Position numbers and translations under genes: made by a program. A DNA stretch of 64,000 nucleotides from positions 434,001 to 498,000 of the forward strand of contig NZ_VZZZ01000004.1 of assembly GCF_009193265.1 (NCBI RefSeq), given 5' to 3'. Each line of letters starts with the position of its first letter. Position 1 is the first letter of the stretch. Source of the stretch: Marinobacter changyiensis. Lineage in GTDB: Bacteria > Pseudomonadota > Gammaproteobacteria > Pseudomonadales > Oleiphilaceae. Below the pieces are notes generated by a model that was not told where the DNA came from, made no database searches, and saw only the letters and a program-made list of their open reading frames with translations. Positions 1 through 9,003 of this stretch are shown one piece after another.

Positions 1-1769
1 CAGTTGAGACCTTTCTGCCAGGCTTCTTTGGCCAGCAGGGAACTTTTCCAGTCAAAACCCGCAGTCCAGCATAGCGCCGCGGCGCTGCGCCAGGGTTCAC
101 GGCCGGCTCGGCTGCCGCCCGCAAGACGAAAAGGGCGGAATGAGCTCGCCCGACGCCATTGTCCCGGTCTGCCGAGAAGCGCTTCGCCACCCCAGAGGGT
201 GCCGTCAGACCCCAGCCCTAACCCATCCCAGGTAAACACGAGCCAGTTACCGGTATCCTCGGGCCATTCGCCCACCAGCGCCGAGGCGTGTGCTTGGTGG
301 TGCCCCACACGCTGCAACGGAAGTGCAGACTCCTTTGCCCAGCGGGTGCTGGCATAACCATCGTGGGCGTCACAAATAACAGCCTCTGCCCTCACGTTAT
401 AAAGTCTTTGGAGGTCCGATGCTGCGCGAGCAAAAACAGCTTGGGAGCGCCGGCTATCGAGATCGCCGATGTGCGGTGATATAACAACCCGGTTGTCCCA
501 GGCCAGAGCCAGGGTGTTTTTCAGGTGGGCTCCGGTGGCCAAGGTGGGAGCGGCGATCGGCCACGGGAGTTGCAGTTCAAGTGGCGCAAACCCTCTTCCT
601 GCTCGCGTGGCGCGAAGTTGCTTTGCCCGGGGCTGAACCACGGAGTCATCGATCGGACGCAGAATGGGCCGGTTATGATGCAAAAAGCCGTCCGCCACTT
701 TTGCGAGGAGCGTTTCGGCCTCTGTTGGCTCGGTCACCACGGGTTCGCCACTTATATTGGCGGAGGTAGCGACCAGAGCTCCGCCAAAGTCCTGCAAGAG
801 CAGCTGGTGCAACGGACTATGAGGCAGCATCGCGCCCAACTGACTGAGGCCCGGAGCAATGCAATCTGCCAGACTTGTTTGTGGCTGTTTGGGCAGGATT
901 GTCACAGGCCTGCCTGGTGACGCAAGCACCGAAAGAGCCGGGTGATCTGCGATTACTGCCTCATGTAACGCGATTAAATCGTCCGTTAGAGGAAACATAA
1001 CCGCGAGCGGCTTGTGGGGTCGGTGTTTGCGGATTCTGAGTCTTGCCACAGCGCGCTCGTTCCGCGCATCGACCATCAGGTGATAGCCGCCCACACCTTT
1101 TACAGCAATGATCAGGCCCGACTTTAGCTGAGCCACAGCGACCGCCAGTGCGGTCTCGTTGCCGTGAACCACTGCGCGCCCCGGCTCGCCATACCAGAGC
1201 TCAGGACCGCAGTCGCTGCAGGCAAGAGGTTGGGCATGGAAGCGGCGATCATTCGGATTTTCATATTCTGCCCTGCATGCACCGCATAACTGAAACCCGC
1301 TCATGGTGGTTTGGGAGCGATCATAGGGCATGGCTTTGATGAGGCTATAGCGCGGGCCACACTGCGTGCAGTTGATAAACGGATAGCGATAGCGCCTGTT
1401 CGAGGGGTCCTGCATTTCTTCGGAACAATGGGTGCAGACAGAATAATCCGGTGGAATATGAACATCGGCATCGCTGACGCTGCTTGCGAGGATTCGAAAG
1501 TCCTTATGAGGCCGGACAGGGACTTTCTCGCGGGAAGTGATGTCTGGTCGGGCCAGCGAGGGCGCATGCTGTTGCACCGCGGCCGCAAAAGCGTTGATGC
1601 TGCTGGCATCACCCTCGGTTACGACCTCCACTGTGCCAGACCGGTTTCGCACAAAGCCATGCAGCCCGAGTTCTCTGGCAAGGCGATAGATGAAAGGCCG
1701 GAACCCTACCCCCTGGACCCGGCCGGTTATCAGCCAGCGGCATGCGCTCCGTTCCTCTACTGGGGGCAT
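1..1769 (-). CDS. hypF: HypF carbamoyltransferase, hydrogenase maturation (3' end beyond window)
   Basis: HypF uses carbamoyl phosphate and ATP to make the thiocarboxamide on HypE that becomes the cyanide ligands of the NiFe site. The frame is open without a stop from an ATG at 1769 to the window edge, giving 589 codons of a protein usually near 750 aa. Visible in order: an N-terminal acylphosphatase domain (GRVQGVGFRPF), two CxxC-x18-CxxC zinc fingers at about residues 110-185 (CTHC/CTQC and CGAC/CSDC), a YrdC-like domain (residues about 200-380), and the start of the Kae1-like domain (HHQAHASAL, FTWDGLGSDGT). The start overlaps the hypD end by 13 bp, so the two are probably translationally coupled. 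It is the last hyp gene visible; hypE would be expected further left or elsewhere. Confidence 0.93.
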   Translation of the reverse strand, partial: MPPVEERSACRWLITGRVQGVGFRPFIYRLARELGLHGFVRNRSGTVEVVTEGDASSINAFAAAVQQHAPSLARPDITSREKVPVRPHKDFRILASSVSDADVHIPPDYSVCTHCSEEMQDPSNRRYRYPFINCTQCGPRYSLIKAMPYDRSQTTMSGFQLCGACRAEYENPNDRRFHAQPLACSDCGPELWYGEPGRAVVHGNETALAVAVAQLKSGLIIAVKGVGGYHLMVDARNERAVARLRIRKHRPHKPLAVMFPLTDDLIALHEAVIADHPALSVLASPGRPVTILPKQPQTSLADCIAPGLSQLGAMLPHSPLHQLLLQDFGGALVATSANISGEPVVTEPTEAETLLAKVADGFLHHNRPILRPIDDSVVQPRAKQLRATRAGRGFAPLELQLPWPIAAPTLATGAHLKNTLALAWDNRVVISPHIGDLDSRRSQAVFARAASDLQRLYNVRAEAVICDAHDGYASTRWAKESALPLQRVGHHQAHASALVGEWPEDTGNWLVFTWDGLGLGSDGTLWGGEALLGRPGQWRRASSFRPFRLAGGSRAGREPWRSAAALCWTAGFDWKSSLLAKEAWQKGLN

Positions 1770-2872
1770 GTCGGCGCTTCTTTCTGGCTCCGGACACCAC
1801 TGGCCCACCATATCCGGCAAGCGCCTTCGTCCGAAACCATGCAGGGGCCGACCGGATTCTTCGGTGTGCACCCCCGACCGTAGAGCGGACACTGGCTGGG
1901 ATAAATCTGGCCCATGACGACTTTGGCGCAGGCGCAACCGGGCGGCATCTCTTCCGCGCGACGACGTGGCTCGCTGGTGTGATCGGGAAAGCGATCCCGC
2001 GCATCATGTGAGGCGTGAGTCTCTCGCAATTTGAAGCCGGAGCGGGGAAGGGTGCCGATGCCACGCCAGTTGGCGTCAACAACGTCAAATGCGTTCTTCA
2101 GAAAGCGTTGCGCTGTCGGGTTGCCGTCCGGGAGCGCAACTTCAGCATAACAATTGTCCAGAAAGGACCGGCCCTCCAGTGTTTGTCGCAGGCATGAATA
2201 AATCGCCGCAAGCAGGGATTCGGGGGTAAATCCGGCCACGGCTGCTGGCAAAGCATGGCGTTTTGGAACGAACTGCCATTCCTCGGGGCCCATGATAGTG
2301 GCGACGTGGCCGGGCGCAATCAGGGCGTCAAACGCACACCTTTCTGACTCAAGCAGCATTGCCACAGCAGGCCAGGTGAGCCGCCCTGAAATGAGCAGGG
2401 AAAGATTATCCGGGAGGCTCTCCCCGAACAGCGCCGCAACCGGTGCCATGGTAGTCTCGAACCCCGCCGCAAAAAAGACGATTTCGCGCTCCGGATGTTC
2501 CTTCGCAATGGCAACCGCGTCCATAGGGCTGGCAATGGGGCGAATATCGGCGCCGGCGGCCCGCGCTGCATCGAGTGAGCGTGGCTGTGAGCGGGGCAGG
2601 TTAATGGGCACCCGCAGCATGTCTCCAAACGCTAACAACAGGACCTGCTCATCAAGTGCTAATCGCATGGCCTGATACAGGTCTTCTTCCGGGCAGATAC
2701 ACACCGGGCATCCCGGTCCTGGAATGATCTCGATTTTTCGCGGCAATAGGGTGCGCAGCCCAGCCAGGCTTAGGGACCGTTCGTGGCCACCACAGACATT
2801 CATAATCTTGATGCTGCGGTTCAGGGTCAGCCGGTGAATAAGATCCAACCAGTGCCTGGCTTCAGCGCTCAC
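1757..2872 (-). CDS. hypD: HypD, Fe-(CN)2CO cofactor assembly protein
   Basis: HypD is the [4Fe-4S] scaffold that, with HypC, receives the cyanide and CO ligands for the hydrogenase iron. The 371 aa length is normal. Family motifs are present: NVCGGHE near residue 30, GPGCPVCICP near residue 55, FFAAGFETT near residue 135, and the C-terminal cysteine set (PGCACAKV, QCPLYGRGC, GPCMVSDEGAC). The ATG at 2872 overlaps the hypB stop in ATGA, and the end overlaps hypF. Nothing suggests decay. Confidence 0.96.
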   Translation of the reverse strand: MSAEARHWLDLIHRLTLNRSIKIMNVCGGHERSLSLAGLRTLLPRKIEIIPGPGCPVCICPEEDLYQAMRLALDEQVLLLAFGDMLRVPINLPRSQPRSLDAARAAGADIRPIASPMDAVAIAKEHPEREIVFFAAGFETTMAPVAALFGESLPDNLSLLISGRLTWPAVAMLLESERCAFDALIAPGHVATIMGPEEWQFVPKRHALPAAVAGFTPESLLAAIYSCLRQTLEGRSFLDNCYAEVALPDGNPTAQRFLKNAFDVVDANWRGIGTLPRSGFKLRETHASHDARDRFPDHTSEPRRRAEEMPPGCACAKVVMGQIYPSQCPLYGRGCTPKNPVGPCMVSDEGACRIWWASGVRSQKEAPTCPQ

Positions 2873-3621
2873 CCCGTGCCTCCATTCTCAACCGCCATGG
2901 CCCCATCAACGGACGATTTGGCTTTTTGTGCATGCACCCATGCAAGCCATTCGTCGAGGCCGAGTCCGCTTCGCGCAGACAGGGATATAATGGGAGCGGA
3001 GCTGGCCAGGTCGCGCAGGAAATTTTCGGCCCGGTCAATCCGGAAATCACCCACATAAGGGAGCAGGTCCAATTTGCTGATCACCAGCAGGTCGGCGGTT
3101 CTGAACATAACTGGGTACTTTGCGGGCTTATCGTCTCCCTCGGTCACTGACAGCAGAACAATATCCAGGTGCTGGCCCAGATCGAAGCTCGCAGGGCAGA
3201 CCAGATTGCCGACATTTTCGATAAAAAGAATGTCAATTTCCGCCAGATTCATGCTGTGGAGGGCTTTGTGCACCAGTTGGGCATCAAGGTGACAGGTGCT
3301 GCCAGTGGTGATTTGAACGACCGGGATATCCAGGGCGCGGATCCGCTGTGCGTCCAGCTCGGTCTCCAGGTCGCCCTCCAGAACTGCGCATCGGTGATTC
3401 TTCTGCAACGTCCGGAGCGTGGCTTCCAGCAGTGCGGTCTTGCCGGCGCCGGGTGAGGACATCAGGTTCAGTACCAGTGTACCGGACGAACGGAAGTGCT
3501 CGCGATTGTGGGCTGCCAGGTCCTGATTCTGCTGGTGCAGGTTTTGGAATAATGAAATGGTCGCTGTTTCATGTGGTTCGGGAATTCCCGGGGGCTTGCC
3601 ACAACCGCAGTCTACACACAT
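2869..3621 (-). CDS. hypB: HypB, nickel-inserting GTPase
   Basis: HypB is the GTPase that works with HypA to deliver nickel to the hydrogenase large-subunit precursor. The 250 aa protein begins with a metal-binding MCVDCGCGK segment. It then carries a P-loop (SSPGAGKTALLE, near residue 55), a switch-region EGDLETELD, the IENVGNLVCPASFDLG nickel/GTP-sensing motif, and an SKLDLLPY base-specificity motif. There is no long histidine stretch, so bulk nickel storage is unlikely. It lies 15 bp downstream of hypA and overlaps hypD by 4 bp. Confidence 0.96.
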   Translation of the reverse strand: MCVDCGCGKPPGIPEPHETATISLFQNLHQQNQDLAAHNREHFRSSGTLVLNLMSSPGAGKTALLEATLRTLQKNHRCAVLEGDLETELDAQRIRALDIPVVQITTGSTCHLDAQLVHKALHSMNLAEIDILFIENVGNLVCPASFDLGQHLDIVLLSVTEGDDKPAKYPVMFRTADLLVISKLDLLPYVGDFRIDRAENFLRDLASSAPIISLSARSGLGLDEWLAWVHAQKAKSSVDGAMAVENGGTG

Positions 3622-3636
3622 GATCCGCTCCTTACC

Positions 3637-4008
3637 TTACGGGCACTGTATGGCCGATGGTTGGTCGAGAGTCAGCTCGACACTCTCCAGCATCAGTTCG
3701 TCACCGCTAACCAACTGGGTGGAACAGCTACCGCAAGTGGCGCAGCAGAGTCGGCTGGGTGTCGCCTGACATCTGGTATTGCAGCTTTTGCAATAGACCT
3801 CTATGCAGGTTGCCGTCAGGTTAAGTACCGCTGATTCAGCGATGGTACCGGCCGCTGCCAGGGGAAAAGCGGTTTTCAGCAGTTCGGGCTCGACTCCGGA
3901 CAAAGGGCCAATCTGCAAACGCAACGCGGTTACGGCCACAGCCCGATGCCGCGCTGCTACCTCCAGCGTTTGGTGGAGCAGACTCCGGCAAAGACTCAGC
4001 TCATGCAT
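3637..4008 (-). CDS. hypA: HypA, nickel chaperone
   Basis: This 123 aa protein starts with the invariant MHELSL nickel-binding N-terminus (His2). It has the zinc-site cysteines in two pairs in the C-terminal half (CKSC and CATC), the normal HypA arrangement. It acts with HypB in nickel insertion into the hydrogenase large subunit. The start overlaps the hypC end by 8 bp inside the hydrogenase operon. Confidence 0.95.
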   Translation of the reverse strand: MHELSLCRSLLHQTLEVAARHRAVAVTALRLQIGPLSGVEPELLKTAFPLAAAGTIAESAVLNLTATCIEVYCKSCNTRCQATPSRLCCATCGSCSTQLVSGDELMLESVELTLDQPSAIQCP

Positions 4009-4231
4009 TACCGCCCCGCGTCATTTGATCATGGAGCTCCCATGAGGTGCGAGCGTCTGCCTGGCCGATTTTCTGGATCGCATAACCCACATGCACCATC
4101 ACGAAATCGCCGGGGCCCAGAGCCGTGCCGGCCATCAGCATCAGGTTCACCTCCCGGAAAATGCCTCTGGCTTGACAGCGGGCAACCCCGCCATTAATGG
4201 TTTCGATCTTCATTGGCACGCCTAGACACAT
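4001..4231 (-). CDS. hypC: HypC/HybG-type hydrogenase maturation chaperone
   Basis: HypC carries the Fe(CN)2CO unit from HypD to the large-subunit precursor, using its N-terminal cysteine. The reading frame is open for 10 codons upstream, but the family requires Met-Cys at the N-terminus, so I take the ATG at 4231 that gives MCLGVPMKIE. The resulting 76 aa matches the usual 75-95 aa. This start overlaps the end of the upstream maturation protease by 10 bp. The central VMVHVGYAIQKI motif is also typical. Confidence 0.94.
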   Translation of the reverse strand: MCLGVPMKIETINGGVARCQARGIFREVNLMLMAGTALGPGDFVMVHVGYAIQKIGQADARTSWELHDQMTRGGNA

Positions 4232-4734
4232 GTTTTCACCTCGCGGTTGAGGCCCGGCCAATGGCTACGCCATGCGGTTAATGTTGCATGAATAAGAGTG
4301 CAGAGCTCGGGAACAGCCGCAGCAACCGCCGGAGATACATCCTCGGAGGGCGCTGATTCCGACATTTCGACGCCAAGAATTAAAAGATACCGTGGCAGCA
4401 GTTTGAGTTCATCCGCGAGGGCTAGCGCTTCGGCCACGCCGAAGCTGTGAGAAGAAAAGCAGCCATTAGCCTGTGTCAGTTCGGCCACAGACAAGCGATG
4501 AATACGTCCGGGTTCCCCCGTACCCTGAAGGGCATCAACCACGATCGCTCCCCGGGCCCCCGCCAGCGCGTGGATCAAGCCGGTGCCGGGTCTGTCGAGA
4601 GCCAACGCCGAGCATTGACCGGCCTCACCCGATGCTGTGGTCTTGTCCAGAGACTCCAGCGCTGCAACGAGGCGCCAGCCCACTTGGTCGTCGCCGAAGG
4701 GGGAGCCTATGCCCAACACCCGCCAGTTGCTCAT
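4222..4734 (-). CDS. Hydrogenase maturation protease (large-subunit C-terminal endopeptidase)
   Basis: A nickel-checking aspartic endopeptidase of the HyaD/HybD/HycI family. It removes the short C-terminal tail from the large subunit after metal insertion. The start at 4734 (MSNWRVLGIG) forms an ATGA overlap with the large-subunit stop, and an upstream in-frame start would lie inside that gene. The 170 aa protein has the family N-terminus GIGSPFGDDQVGW, whose acidic residues bind nickel, and a second acidic motif VVDALQGTGEPG. Its place directly after the large subunit fits that being its substrate. Confidence 0.9.
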   Translation of the reverse strand: MSNWRVLGIGSPFGDDQVGWRLVAALESLDKTTASGEAGQCSALALDRPGTGLIHALAGARGAIVVDALQGTGEPGRIHRLSVAELTQANGCFSSHSFGVAEALALADELKLLPRYLLILGVEMSESAPSEDVSPAVAAAVPELCTLIHATLTAWRSHWPGLNREVKTCV

Positions 4735-6032
4735 AGGCGCTCCGTCGACAAACGGAGAAAGTGTGTGGCGCAGGAAATGCAAGGGTCGAAATTCCGAATG
4801 ACCTGCTCACAGTGTAATTGCAATTCTTTGTCTGGCTTGTCCAGACCTAAGGCCATCAGGGAATAGTGCAAATCCCGCTCAATGCGGGCTTGATTCTGAC
4901 TGGTCGGCGCCACGATGCGGGCGTTCCGGATCAAGCCCGCCTCATCCAGTTCGTACCTATGCCAAAGCAAGCCCCGCGGAGCCTCAGTAGCGCCATACCC
5001 AACACCTGCCGGGGGCTTGACTGGCACCGACGCTGCACCGGGCTCTCCGTAGTCTTTTAAAATCCGGATCGCATCGGTGATGCCATAGCAGATCTCAATG
5101 GCGCGTGCCGTCATGCTGTGGAACATGTTGCCGGATGGCCAGTCAATCCCGGTGTTTACAGCAAGCGCTCGCACCGATTCGGGTAAAGAGTCCAGGTTCA
5201 GGTTTAGACGGGCCAAAGGCCCGACCAGGTATGGCTGCTCGTTGAACAGACTGAACAGGGCGGTGGACCCGGCCACCTGATGTTCGAAAATATGCCCTTC
5301 AAAGTCCGAAACGGCAAAAACCTGGCCCCGGTTGGAGGCAATGTTGCCGCCAAGAATGGGATAGTTGCCCGGTTCTTCAAGAGACAGCTGAGTCACGTCC
5401 TGGTCCCGTTCTGGAACCGCAATGCCCGCCGACCATGCAACAAGATCCTGTGCATCCTGCAAGGCATCTTCGAGTTGGACTTTCAGTGCCGTTGCCTCGC
5501 GCACGGAAGGTGCCCGATGAAAGCCCCCCATCTTGACACCGACCGGATGAATGGATCGTGCCCCCAGCAAGCGAATCAGTGCATTGCCGAGATCCTGCAG
5601 GCGCATGCCGCGCCTGATGACCTGTGGATAGTCCTTGGCCATGGCGATAGCGCTGTCGTAGCCGAAAAAATCCGGCGCGGCCAGTAAATGAATATGCAGT
5701 GCATGGCTTTGAATCCATTCACCGTAATACATAAGCCGGCGCATGGCCTGCACCCAGGGGCCGGGGTGCGTCTCCGACAGGCTTTCAATAGCATTGATGG
5801 CGCTCATCTGATAGGCAACCGGGCATATGCCGCAGATCCGCGCCACCAGTTCCGGCAGTTCCTCATAAGAGCGGCCTTCAAGAAATTTCTCGAACAGACG
5901 GGGTGGTTCGTATATCTCCAGGCGTAAGTCTTCGATTTGACCATCACGGATCCGCAGGTGCAGGGCGCCTTCGCCCTCGACCCGGGCCAGAACCGGAACC
6001 TGCAGTGCGACGGTTCGTGTATTAGCGACCAT
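4731..6032 (-). CDS. hydA: [NiFe] hydrogenase large (alpha) subunit, group 3b type
   Basis: Catalytic subunit that binds the NiFe(CN)2CO centre. The proximal cysteine pair is RICGICPVAYQMSA (near residue 70) and the C-terminal pair is DPCISCATH, followed by a 9-residue tail (FLRLSTERL) expected to be clipped by the downstream protease. I place the start at the ATG at 6032 (MVANTRTVAL; 433 aa), which overlaps the small-subunit end by 11 bp. A longer form from 6086 would add 18 residues and overlap further. Soluble length, cysteine motifs and gene order beta-gamma-delta-alpha indicate the NADP-linked bidirectional (sulfhydrogenase-like) group 3b. Electron acceptor and direction in vivo are inferred, not shown. 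Confidence 0.93.
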   Translation of the reverse strand: MVANTRTVALQVPVLARVEGEGALHLRIRDGQIEDLRLEIYEPPRLFEKFLEGRSYEELPELVARICGICPVAYQMSAINAIESLSETHPGPWVQAMRRLMYYGEWIQSHALHIHLLAAPDFFGYDSAIAMAKDYPQVIRRGMRLQDLGNALIRLLGARSIHPVGVKMGGFHRAPSVREATALKVQLEDALQDAQDLVAWSAGIAVPERDQDVTQLSLEEPGNYPILGGNIASNRGQVFAVSDFEGHIFEHQVAGSTALFSLFNEQPYLVGPLARLNLNLDSLPESVRALAVNTGIDWPSGNMFHSMTARAIEICYGITDAIRILKDYGEPGAASVPVKPPAGVGYGATEAPRGLLWHRYELDEAGLIRNARIVAPTSQNQARIERDLHYSLMALGLDKPDKELQLHCEQVIRNFDPCISCATHFLRLSTERL

Positions 6033-6831
6033 GGCCGGCGTCCGTAGCAATGATGTTTGAGGCAGCATCCCGGAACTCGGGAGCACTGTTGTTCACGTGC
6101 CGGAATTGACGTGTGATTTCCTCCGGCAAGAGGCCCAGCCCTTCGAACCATCCGGCGAGCGAAGCACTGTTAAGTGCTTCTGCGGGCCCGTAACAGGAAT
6201 AACAGCCGCGACCGAAGCACGGGCAGAGAGCTCCGCAACCAGTCTGTGTGACAGGCCCCATGCATGGCATACCCTTAGCGACAAGCACGCACACTGCGTG
6301 TTGCCGCTTGCACTCCATACAGACTTTGTCCTGGCTTTGCTCTGGCAGGGTGCCATATAGCCACGCCCGGATTGCACCAAGCACTTGGTCCCTGTTTGGG
6401 GGGCAGCCCCAAATTTCCAGGTCGACCTTGACGTGGTCTGACATGGGTGTGGATGTGGCGAGGCTATCGATATACTCCGGTGTGGCGTAAACCTCACTGA
6501 GCCATTCCCGTGCGTCCGAAAAATTCCGTAACGCCTGGACACCTCCCGCAGTGGCACAGGCTCCGAAGGCAACGATGAAGCCGCTGTGGGAGCGGATCTG
6601 CCTGATGCGTTCCAGGTCATGCTCTGTGGTTACCGAGCCTTCAATAAAGGCAATATCTACCTTCGCGTCAGGAGCCACGGGCCCGGCCTCTGCAAAATGT
6701 ACCAGCTCGACCATGTCCGCCAGTTGCAGTAATGTCTCACCCATGTTCAGAAAGGTCAGTTGGCAACCATCACAAGAGGCAAACTTATGCACTGCCATGC
6801 GAGGTTTGATTCCCGATCTACTGGTTTCCAT
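6022..6831 (-). CDS. hydD: [NiFe] hydrogenase small (delta) subunit, group 3b type
   Basis: Electron-transfer subunit carrying three Fe-S clusters. The chosen start at 6831 (METSRSGIKPR) shares one base with the upstream stop (TAATG) and gives 269 aa. The frame is open 38 codons further, but those would lie inside the gamma gene. Cluster ligands visible: ASCDGCQLTFL for the proximal cluster, FGACATAGG, and the C-terminal cysteine-rich part (CMEC, CMGPVTQTGCGALCPC, GCYSCYG). There is no twin-arginine signal or membrane anchor, so the enzyme is cytosolic. Confidence 0.93.
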   Translation of the reverse strand: METSRSGIKPRMAVHKFASCDGCQLTFLNMGETLLQLADMVELVHFAEAGPVAPDAKVDIAFIEGSVTTEHDLERIRQIRSHSGFIVAFGACATAGGVQALRNFSDAREWLSEVYATPEYIDSLATSTPMSDHVKVDLEIWGCPPNRDQVLGAIRAWLYGTLPEQSQDKVCMECKRQHAVCVLVAKGMPCMGPVTQTGCGALCPCFGRGCYSCYGPAEALNSASLAGWFEGLGLLPEEITRQFRHVNNSAPEFRDAASNIIATDAGHGR

Positions 6832-7715
6832 TAAAACCCCTTTATGCCCAACAAAGGCTTCACATCGGGATATTGAAAGATGGGGCCCTGGCGGCAGAGA
6901 AACTGAGCGCCGAACTGACAATGCCCGCAATGCCCCACCGCACACTGCATATTTCGCTCCATGCTCAAATAGATGCGCTGCTCAGGCACGCCACGCTCAA
7001 GGAGGTCCTTCGTGCCGGCGATCATCATGCCTTCCGGCCCGCACATCATCACAGTGGTGTCGTCAGGAGCAATCCCGGCATCATCGAATACCTCGGTCAC
7101 GGGGCCGACGCGGAACGGCCAGAGGGGACCGCCATGATCGGCCGCCACCAGAACCTGTGTATTGGGAAAAGTACGCCAGTAATCGTAGCGCTCCCGCCAG
7201 ATCAGGTCATCCGCATGCTTTACGCCCTGGATAATAGTGAGTTTTCCATAGCGATGCCGGCGCATCAGAACATAATTAATGACGCCGACGGTCGGTGCGC
7301 AACCAATACCGCCGGTGACTACCAGTATATCGCCACCCTCGGCCTGAATTAGCGGCCAGGACTGGCCGAACGGACCACGAAGCCCGATTTGTGAACCGAC
7401 AATCAGTCTATCCATGGCTTTGGTAACCCGCCCGATCATCTTGATGGTATGGGCAAGAATATGGGGCTCATCCGGGTCGGAGGCGATAGAAATAGCGACC
7501 TCGCCAACCCCGTGCAGATAAAGCATGTTGAATTGGCCTGGCGTGAACCGGTATTCCTGCCGCTGCTCCGGATTGTGCAGGCTCAGGCGCAGGGTAAAAA
7601 TCTTGTCCGATTCCTGGATGCGATCGATAACCTCCGCCACCATTGGCATACGAGACTTTAAAGAGGGCGAGTGGGGCGAAATATGGCCGCCGTGAGTCAG
7701 GGCGGCATTACTCAT
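6831..7715 (-). CDS. hydG: Hydrogenase gamma subunit, FAD/NAD(P)-binding ferredoxin reductase-like
   Basis: Diaphorase subunit that passes electrons between NAD(P)(H) and the hydrogenase. The 294 aa protein has an FAD-binding barrel (FTPGQFNMLYL, near residue 60), a nucleotide-binding half starting at VVTGGIGCAPTVGV, an MMCGPEGMM motif, and a C-terminal [2Fe-2S] motif CAVGHCGHCQFGAQFLC. A GTG lies immediately before the ATG at 7715; either could initiate. The start overlaps the beta-subunit end by 8-11 bp. Confidence 0.92.
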   Translation of the reverse strand: MSNAALTHGGHISPHSPSLKSRMPMVAEVIDRIQESDKIFTLRLSLHNPEQRQEYRFTPGQFNMLYLHGVGEVAISIASDPDEPHILAHTIKMIGRVTKAMDRLIVGSQIGLRGPFGQSWPLIQAEGGDILVVTGGIGCAPTVGVINYVLMRRHRYGKLTIIQGVKHADDLIWRERYDYWRTFPNTQVLVAADHGGPLWPFRVGPVTEVFDDAGIAPDDTTVMMCGPEGMMIAGTKDLLERGVPEQRIYLSMERNMQCAVGHCGHCQFGAQFLCRQGPIFQYPDVKPLLGIKGF

Positions 7716-8835
7716 CACCGGATTCCCTGCAAATCGCCCCTACTTCTTCCGTCAGGTCAATGCCCACCGGGCACCAGGCGATACAACGGCCGCAACCGAC
7801 ACACCCGCTACGACCATATTGGTCAATCCAGCTGCCGAGTTTATGGGTAAGCCATTGGCGATAGCGCGTACGGGTGTCCGGCCGGATAGCGTGGCCGCTG
7901 ATATAGGAATGTCCCTGGGTAAAGCAGGAGCTCCACTCACGGCTGTGTTCGCTGCTCAAACCGTCCAGAGAAGGCACCTCGTTTTCGCTCGCACAAAAAC
8001 AGGTTGGGCACACGGAGGTGCAGTTGCCGCACGCCAGGCAGCGCTGGGCAACGTCATCCCATCGGGGGTGATCCAGATTATCGAAAAGTATCCGGTTAAG
8101 GGGCCCCTCTGGCAGCGCTCTTGTCTGGCCCGCTATCGCCGCGTCCAGCTCGCTACGAGTCTGATCAAGCTGCTCCTCGTTAACCTCTGACAAGGGAAGC
8201 TGATCCAGGATCAGTTTTCCGCGATCGCTGCCCGCATCGATGATGAAACCTTCATCCAATTCAGCCAGCGCAATATCATAACCTCGGGTTGCTGCCGGAC
8301 CATCTCCGGTAGAAACACAAAAGCAGGTTGACGCCGGATGGCTGCAATCGACGGCTACGATGAAAAGTTGCTCGCGTCGGCGCGCGTAATGGGCATCCGG
8401 GGAAGGACCTTTCAGAAAATGCGCATCGTGTATCGCAAGCGCTGCCAGATCACACGCGCGCACTCCCAGCACGGCCAAGGGTTCCGGTTCGGTTAACCGT
8501 TCTTTAAAGCTGAGGCCACCATTCTCGTCTACAGTACCTTCCCAGAGTACCTCGCGAGAGGGGAAGAGATAAGGCTTTAGCGCCTGCGGCCCGTTGGCCC
8601 ATGAGAACCAGCGTGAATCTCCGCCACTTTCCAACCGATAGTAGCCTGGGGCCTGGCGGTCGCTAACTCCCTGGGGTAACTGGCTAACCGTATCGAGCCG
8701 GTCAAAGATAATGGCCCCGTCCCACATAGTGGGGCCGACACAGCTAAATCCTTGCAGGGCCAACTGATCAATAAGCGACTGGAAGCTCTGTCGCGGCAGA
8801 AAATAACGATCCTGAGATTGAAGGGTACGATCCAC
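7708..8835 (-). CDS. hydB: Hydrogenase beta subunit, 4Fe-4S dicluster protein
   Basis: First gene of the hydrogenase operon and the electron-wire subunit between the gamma and delta subunits in group 3b enzymes. The 375 aa protein begins at a GTG (8835) with a GGGGGT ribosome site about 7 bases upstream. Two ferredoxin motifs sit in the C-terminal third: CLACGNCTSVCPTCFC (near residue 270) and CVGCGRCIAWCPVGID (near residue 345). Other conserved cysteines occur mid-protein (HPASTCFC). Length and order match HydB/ShyB proteins. Confidence 0.92.
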   Translation of the reverse strand: MDRTLQSQDRYFLPRQSFQSLIDQLALQGFSCVGPTMWDGAIIFDRLDTVSQLPQGVSDRQAPGYYRLESGGDSRWFSWANGPQALKPYLFPSREVLWEGTVDENGGLSFKERLTEPEPLAVLGVRACDLAALAIHDAHFLKGPSPDAHYARRREQLFIVAVDCSHPASTCFCVSTGDGPAATRGYDIALAELDEGFIIDAGSDRGKLILDQLPLSEVNEEQLDQTRSELDAAIAGQTRALPEGPLNRILFDNLDHPRWDDVAQRCLACGNCTSVCPTCFCASENEVPSLDGLSSEHSREWSSCFTQGHSYISGHAIRPDTRTRYRQWLTHKLGSWIDQYGRSGCVGCGRCIAWCPVGIDLTEEVGAICRESGDE

Positions 8836-8995
8836 TTTGACCCCCGGTAAGATTCTGTAGTCGCTCTATCCCTAAAACGCATTTGTCAACCTAACAGGTT
8901 TATTTTGTACAGAGAATGACCTGTGTCAAAAACAGCGGCTTCGAATGGAGGCAGCTAACTCCCTTGTTCTACTAAGGGGACACACTCCAAAATGG
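8836..8995 (-). promoter_or_regulatory. Probable promoter region of the hydrogenase operon
   Basis: The stretch upstream of the beta-subunit gene is A+T-richer than its surroundings. On the minus strand it holds two TTGACA-type hexamers (around 8925 and 8890), the first followed after 17 bases by an A/T-rich segment. An imperfect inverted repeat (AACAGGT near 8893, ACCTGT near 8920) lies between them. No FNR-type TTGAT-N4-ATCAA site is visible. Only the location is well supported; the exact promoter is a guess. Confidence 0.35.
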
Positions 8996-9003
8996 GTTGG
9001 CCC

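Noticed and set aside
1..1769. hypF region looks like many short plus-strand frames and no long minus-strand frame
   Set aside because: Codon-by-codon reading shows the minus-strand frame open from 1769 to the edge. It only lacks a stop inside the window.
1757..2675. Plus-strand frames across hypD
   Set aside because: They overlap a fully conserved hypD on the other strand.
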